From JBFFXF01 sp041569895 (GTDB lineage: Bacteria; Planctomycetota; UBA8108; JACQVS01), in NCBI GenBank assembly GCA_041569895.1, contig JBFFXF010000178.1:1-14786 (forward strand): a DNA stretch of 14,786 nucleotides, written 5' to 3'. Below are positions 13,423 to 14,786 of this stretch, piece after piece (positions within the stretch are counted from its first letter, which is position 1; each line of letters begins with the position of its first letter). The position numbers and the translations under genes are program-made. The notes under the pieces were generated by a model. The model was not told the origin of the DNA, searched no databases, and saw only the letters and a list, made by a program, of their open reading frames with translations.

Positions 13423-14379
13423 ATGCGCCGATCAGTCACGTCTCTTCTCGCCGTGCTCTGTCTCGCCGTCGCGTCGAGCGGCGTGTGTCTCGCCGACGAC
13501 GCCGAGGACGTCTGGGACCGCGTCGATCACCACTTTGCCAAGAACGGCGATGTCCGGATTCACTACGTGACGCTCGGCGAGGGCAAGCCGGTCCTCTTCG
13601 TGCATGGCTTTCCCGACTTCTGGTACTCGTTCCGCCACCAGATGCACACGCTGGCCAGCGACTACCGAACTGCCGCGATGGACCTGCGCGGCTACAACAG
13701 GAGCGACAAGCCCGAGGGCGTCGAGCACTACGCGCTGCCGCGCATCCTCGGCGACGTCGAGGCGGTGATCGACGCTCTCGGCGGCAAGGTGACGCTCGTC
13801 GGCCACGACTGGGGCGGAGCGATCGCGTGGCGGTTCGCGATGACGCGCCCGGAGAAGCTCGAGCGGCTCGTGATTCTCAACCTCACGCATCCGAAAGGGT
13901 ACGTGGCGGTGGTCTCCGACCCCACCGAGGCGCAGCGGGCGAACACGCAGTACGCGCGCAACTTCGCCAAGTCGAAGCCCGACGGAAGCCCCGTGCCCGG
14001 CTTCTTCCTCGCCGTCGCGGATCGCATGGGACCGGTCGTCGGCACGCGGTATCGCGAGGCGCTCGGGCGATCGTACTACGACGGCATGCTCAACTACTAC
14101 CGCGCCAACTACGGCCCGCCGTGGGGCGGCGAGACGCCGAACGTCACCGTGCCGGTGCTCCAGTTTCACGGCCTCAGGGACACCGCCGTCGACAAGGACG
14201 GACTGAAGGGCACCTGGGACTGGATCGACAGCGACTACACGCTGGTGACCATCCCGAGCGCCGGCCACTTCGTCCAGTGGGAGGCGGCCGAGCTCGTGTC
14301 GCAGACGATGAAGTGGTGGCTCAAGGCCCGCGACGACGGCGCGGGACAATCGAGGCCGCTTCGCCGGCGGCGGCTGTGA
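13423..14379 (+). CDS. Secreted alpha/beta hydrolase, epoxide-hydrolase-like
   Basis: A 318-residue alpha/beta-hydrolase with a signal peptide (residues 1-24, core LLAVLCLAVASSGVCLA). HGFPDFW (61-67) forms the oxyanion region. The nucleophile elbow GHDWGG places Asp129 at the active site, as in epoxide hydrolases and haloalkane dehalogenases rather than serine esterases. GHF supplies His282, and the acid is Asp253 or Asp257 in GLRDTAVD. The cap contains YYDGMLNYYRANY, where epoxide hydrolases carry an epoxide-polarising Tyr, which favours epoxide hydrolase over dehalogenase. Export is less usual for this group. The ATG at 13423 has AAAGGAG at ideal spacing; in-frame starts further upstream do not look coded. 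It is divergent from the surface-protein operon. Natural substrate unknown. The stop codon lies in a strong hairpin. Confidence 0.9.
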   Translation: MRRSVTSLLAVLCLAVASSGVCLADDAEDVWDRVDHHFAKNGDVRIHYVTLGEGKPVLFVHGFPDFWYSFRHQMHTLASDYRTAAMDLRGYNRSDKPEGVEHYALPRILGDVEAVIDALGGKVTLVGHDWGGAIAWRFAMTRPEKLERLVILNLTHPKGYVAVVSDPTEAQRANTQYARNFAKSKPDGSPVPGFFLAVADRMGPVVGTRYREALGRSYYDGMLNYYRANYGPPWGGETPNVTVPVLQFHGLRDTAVDKDGLKGTWDWIDSDYTLVTIPSAGHFVQWEAAELVSQTMKWWLKARDDGAGQSRPLRRRRL

Positions 14380-14395
14380 CGCTTCACGCCGCCGC
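14367..14395. terminator. Strong GC-rich hairpin spanning the hydrolase stop codon
   Basis: GCGGCGGC (14367-14374) pairs with GCCGCCGC (14388-14395), and after a one-base bulge GTGA (14376-14379) pairs with TCAC (14384-14387) around a CGCT loop: 12 base pairs in all. The TGA stop (14377-14379) is part of the inner stem. The convergent gene ends at 14422. It is likely a bidirectional terminator, although no T tract follows on either strand. Confidence 0.5.
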
Positions 14396-14416
14396 AGCGT
14401 CGCCGCAGCGTCGCCG
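14390..14416. repeat. 11-base direct repeat between convergent genes
   Basis: CGCCGCAGCGT occurs twice in tandem (14390-14400 and 14401-14411), followed by a partial third copy (CGCCG). It partly overlaps the hairpin arm. Too short to assign a role; it may be a slippage product. Confidence 0.6.
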
Positions 14417-14421
14417 AAACC

Positions 14422-14786
14422 TCACCGCGGCTGTCCCGCGTGCATCAGCGTCGCCCAGGAGGCGAACTCGAACTGCCACGGCTCGGGACGGATTCTCTCG
14501 ATGACCTGTTTCGTGTAGGGCATCTCGAGCTGTCTTCGGACGCTGTAGTGGTGGTGGACGCGCTCGTAGATGCTCGAGAAGCGGCCGCGGCCTCGCTCGG
14601 AGATCTCCTTGTAGTTGTAGCGGCCGCCGACGCTGCGGAACGGCTCGTACGGGACGTCGTGACCGAGGTTGTGCGTATATAGGCCGGCACGATTCTGAGA
14701 GGGCGTCTGGCCGGCGCTTCTCCGCCCTGGCTTTGTCGCTCGGCCTCGACGATACTCTCCGCTGTATCGCCTCGGCCTCGCTTCGC
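14422..14786 (-). CDS. C-terminal end of an unrecognised protein (partial, runs off the right edge)
   Basis: An open frame enters from the right edge and stops at TGA 14422-14424, giving 120 residues with no in-window start. From about 14680 down to the stop it looks strongly coded, with mostly G/C third bases and well-formed sequence: HNLGHDVPYEPFRSVGG, RYNYKEISERGRGRFSSIYE, HHHYSVRRQLEMPYTKQV and FEFASWATLMHAG. I do not recognise the family firmly; the aromatic, His-rich style recalls large secreted carbohydrate-active or planctomycete-type enzymes, but that is an impression. From 14680 to 14786 the same frame is Arg-rich with poor codon bias (YRRGRATKPGRRS), so the reading frame or continuity there is doubtful. 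It converges on the hydrolase gene, 42 bases away. Confidence 0.6.
   Translation of the reverse strand, partial: EARPRRYSGEYRRGRATKPGRRSAGQTPSQNRAGLYTHNLGHDVPYEPFRSVGGRYNYKEISERGRGRFSSIYERVHHHYSVRRQLEMPYTKQVIERIRPEPWQFEFASWATLMHAGQPR

Noticed and set aside
14440..14682. An 80-codon plus-strand frame and an 81-codon minus-strand frame in a second register
   Set aside because: The minus-strand frame ending at 14422 has far better codon bias and protein-like composition; the other two are shadows of it.

Overview
The window is GC-rich bacterial DNA, densely coded on both strands, with GC-ending codons and long open antisense frames. A dockerin-like motif ending LNFLFLGGPPP and a pilin-like protein of a type common in Acidobacteriota and Planctomycetota suggest one of those phyla or an uncultured relative. 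This is inferred from family resemblance only. There are no rRNA or tRNA genes, CRISPR array, transposase or phage module.

Layout, left to right. 1-66 (-): the first 22 codons of a secreted protein that leaves the window. 209-3217 (-): an S9-family lipoprotein peptidase, a small cupin and a lipoprotein. 3333-4671 (+): a Clp_N-domain protein with a Cys4 tail but no ATPase, then a membrane-anchored unknown. 4733-6555 (-), read right to left: a pilin-like protein with an extra C-terminal membrane helix, a small membrane protein, and a secreted coiled-coil protein with a (xKD)n linker and an apparent ExbD/TolR-like end. 6651-7282 (+): a metallophosphoesterase lacking its N-terminal half, overlapping a DUF433 antitoxin-like gene that has no visible toxin. 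7346-13150 (-): a membrane-anchored HEAT-like protein, then a pair joined by an ATGA overlap: a large surface-type protein (upstream) and a vitamin K-dependent gamma-carboxylase-like HTTM membrane protein (downstream). 13423-14379 (+): a secreted alpha/beta hydrolase of epoxide-hydrolase type. 14422-14786 (-): the C-terminal end of an unrecognised protein.

The most noteworthy locus is 9153-13150. The surface protein carries a dockerin-like calcium loop, 26 five-residue repeats in unbroken register, a domain like those near the ends of surface or tail proteins, and a coiled coil. Translation of the carboxylase-like gene is probably coupled to it. The carboxylase homologue keeps the histidine and lysine that align with the human GGCX catalytic residues and has a roughly 265-residue C-terminal extension I do not recognise. 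A working hypothesis is a dedicated modifying enzyme and surface substrate; the sequence does not prove it. The pair has its own candidate promoter with an 18-bp dyad over the -35 box, and a hairpin plus a TTGACA-type promoter separate it from the HEAT-like gene.

GC-rich hairpins lie at or over stop codons at all three convergent junctions (4671/4733, 7282/7346, 14379/14422) and probably act as terminators. No stretch over 300 bases lacks a gene.
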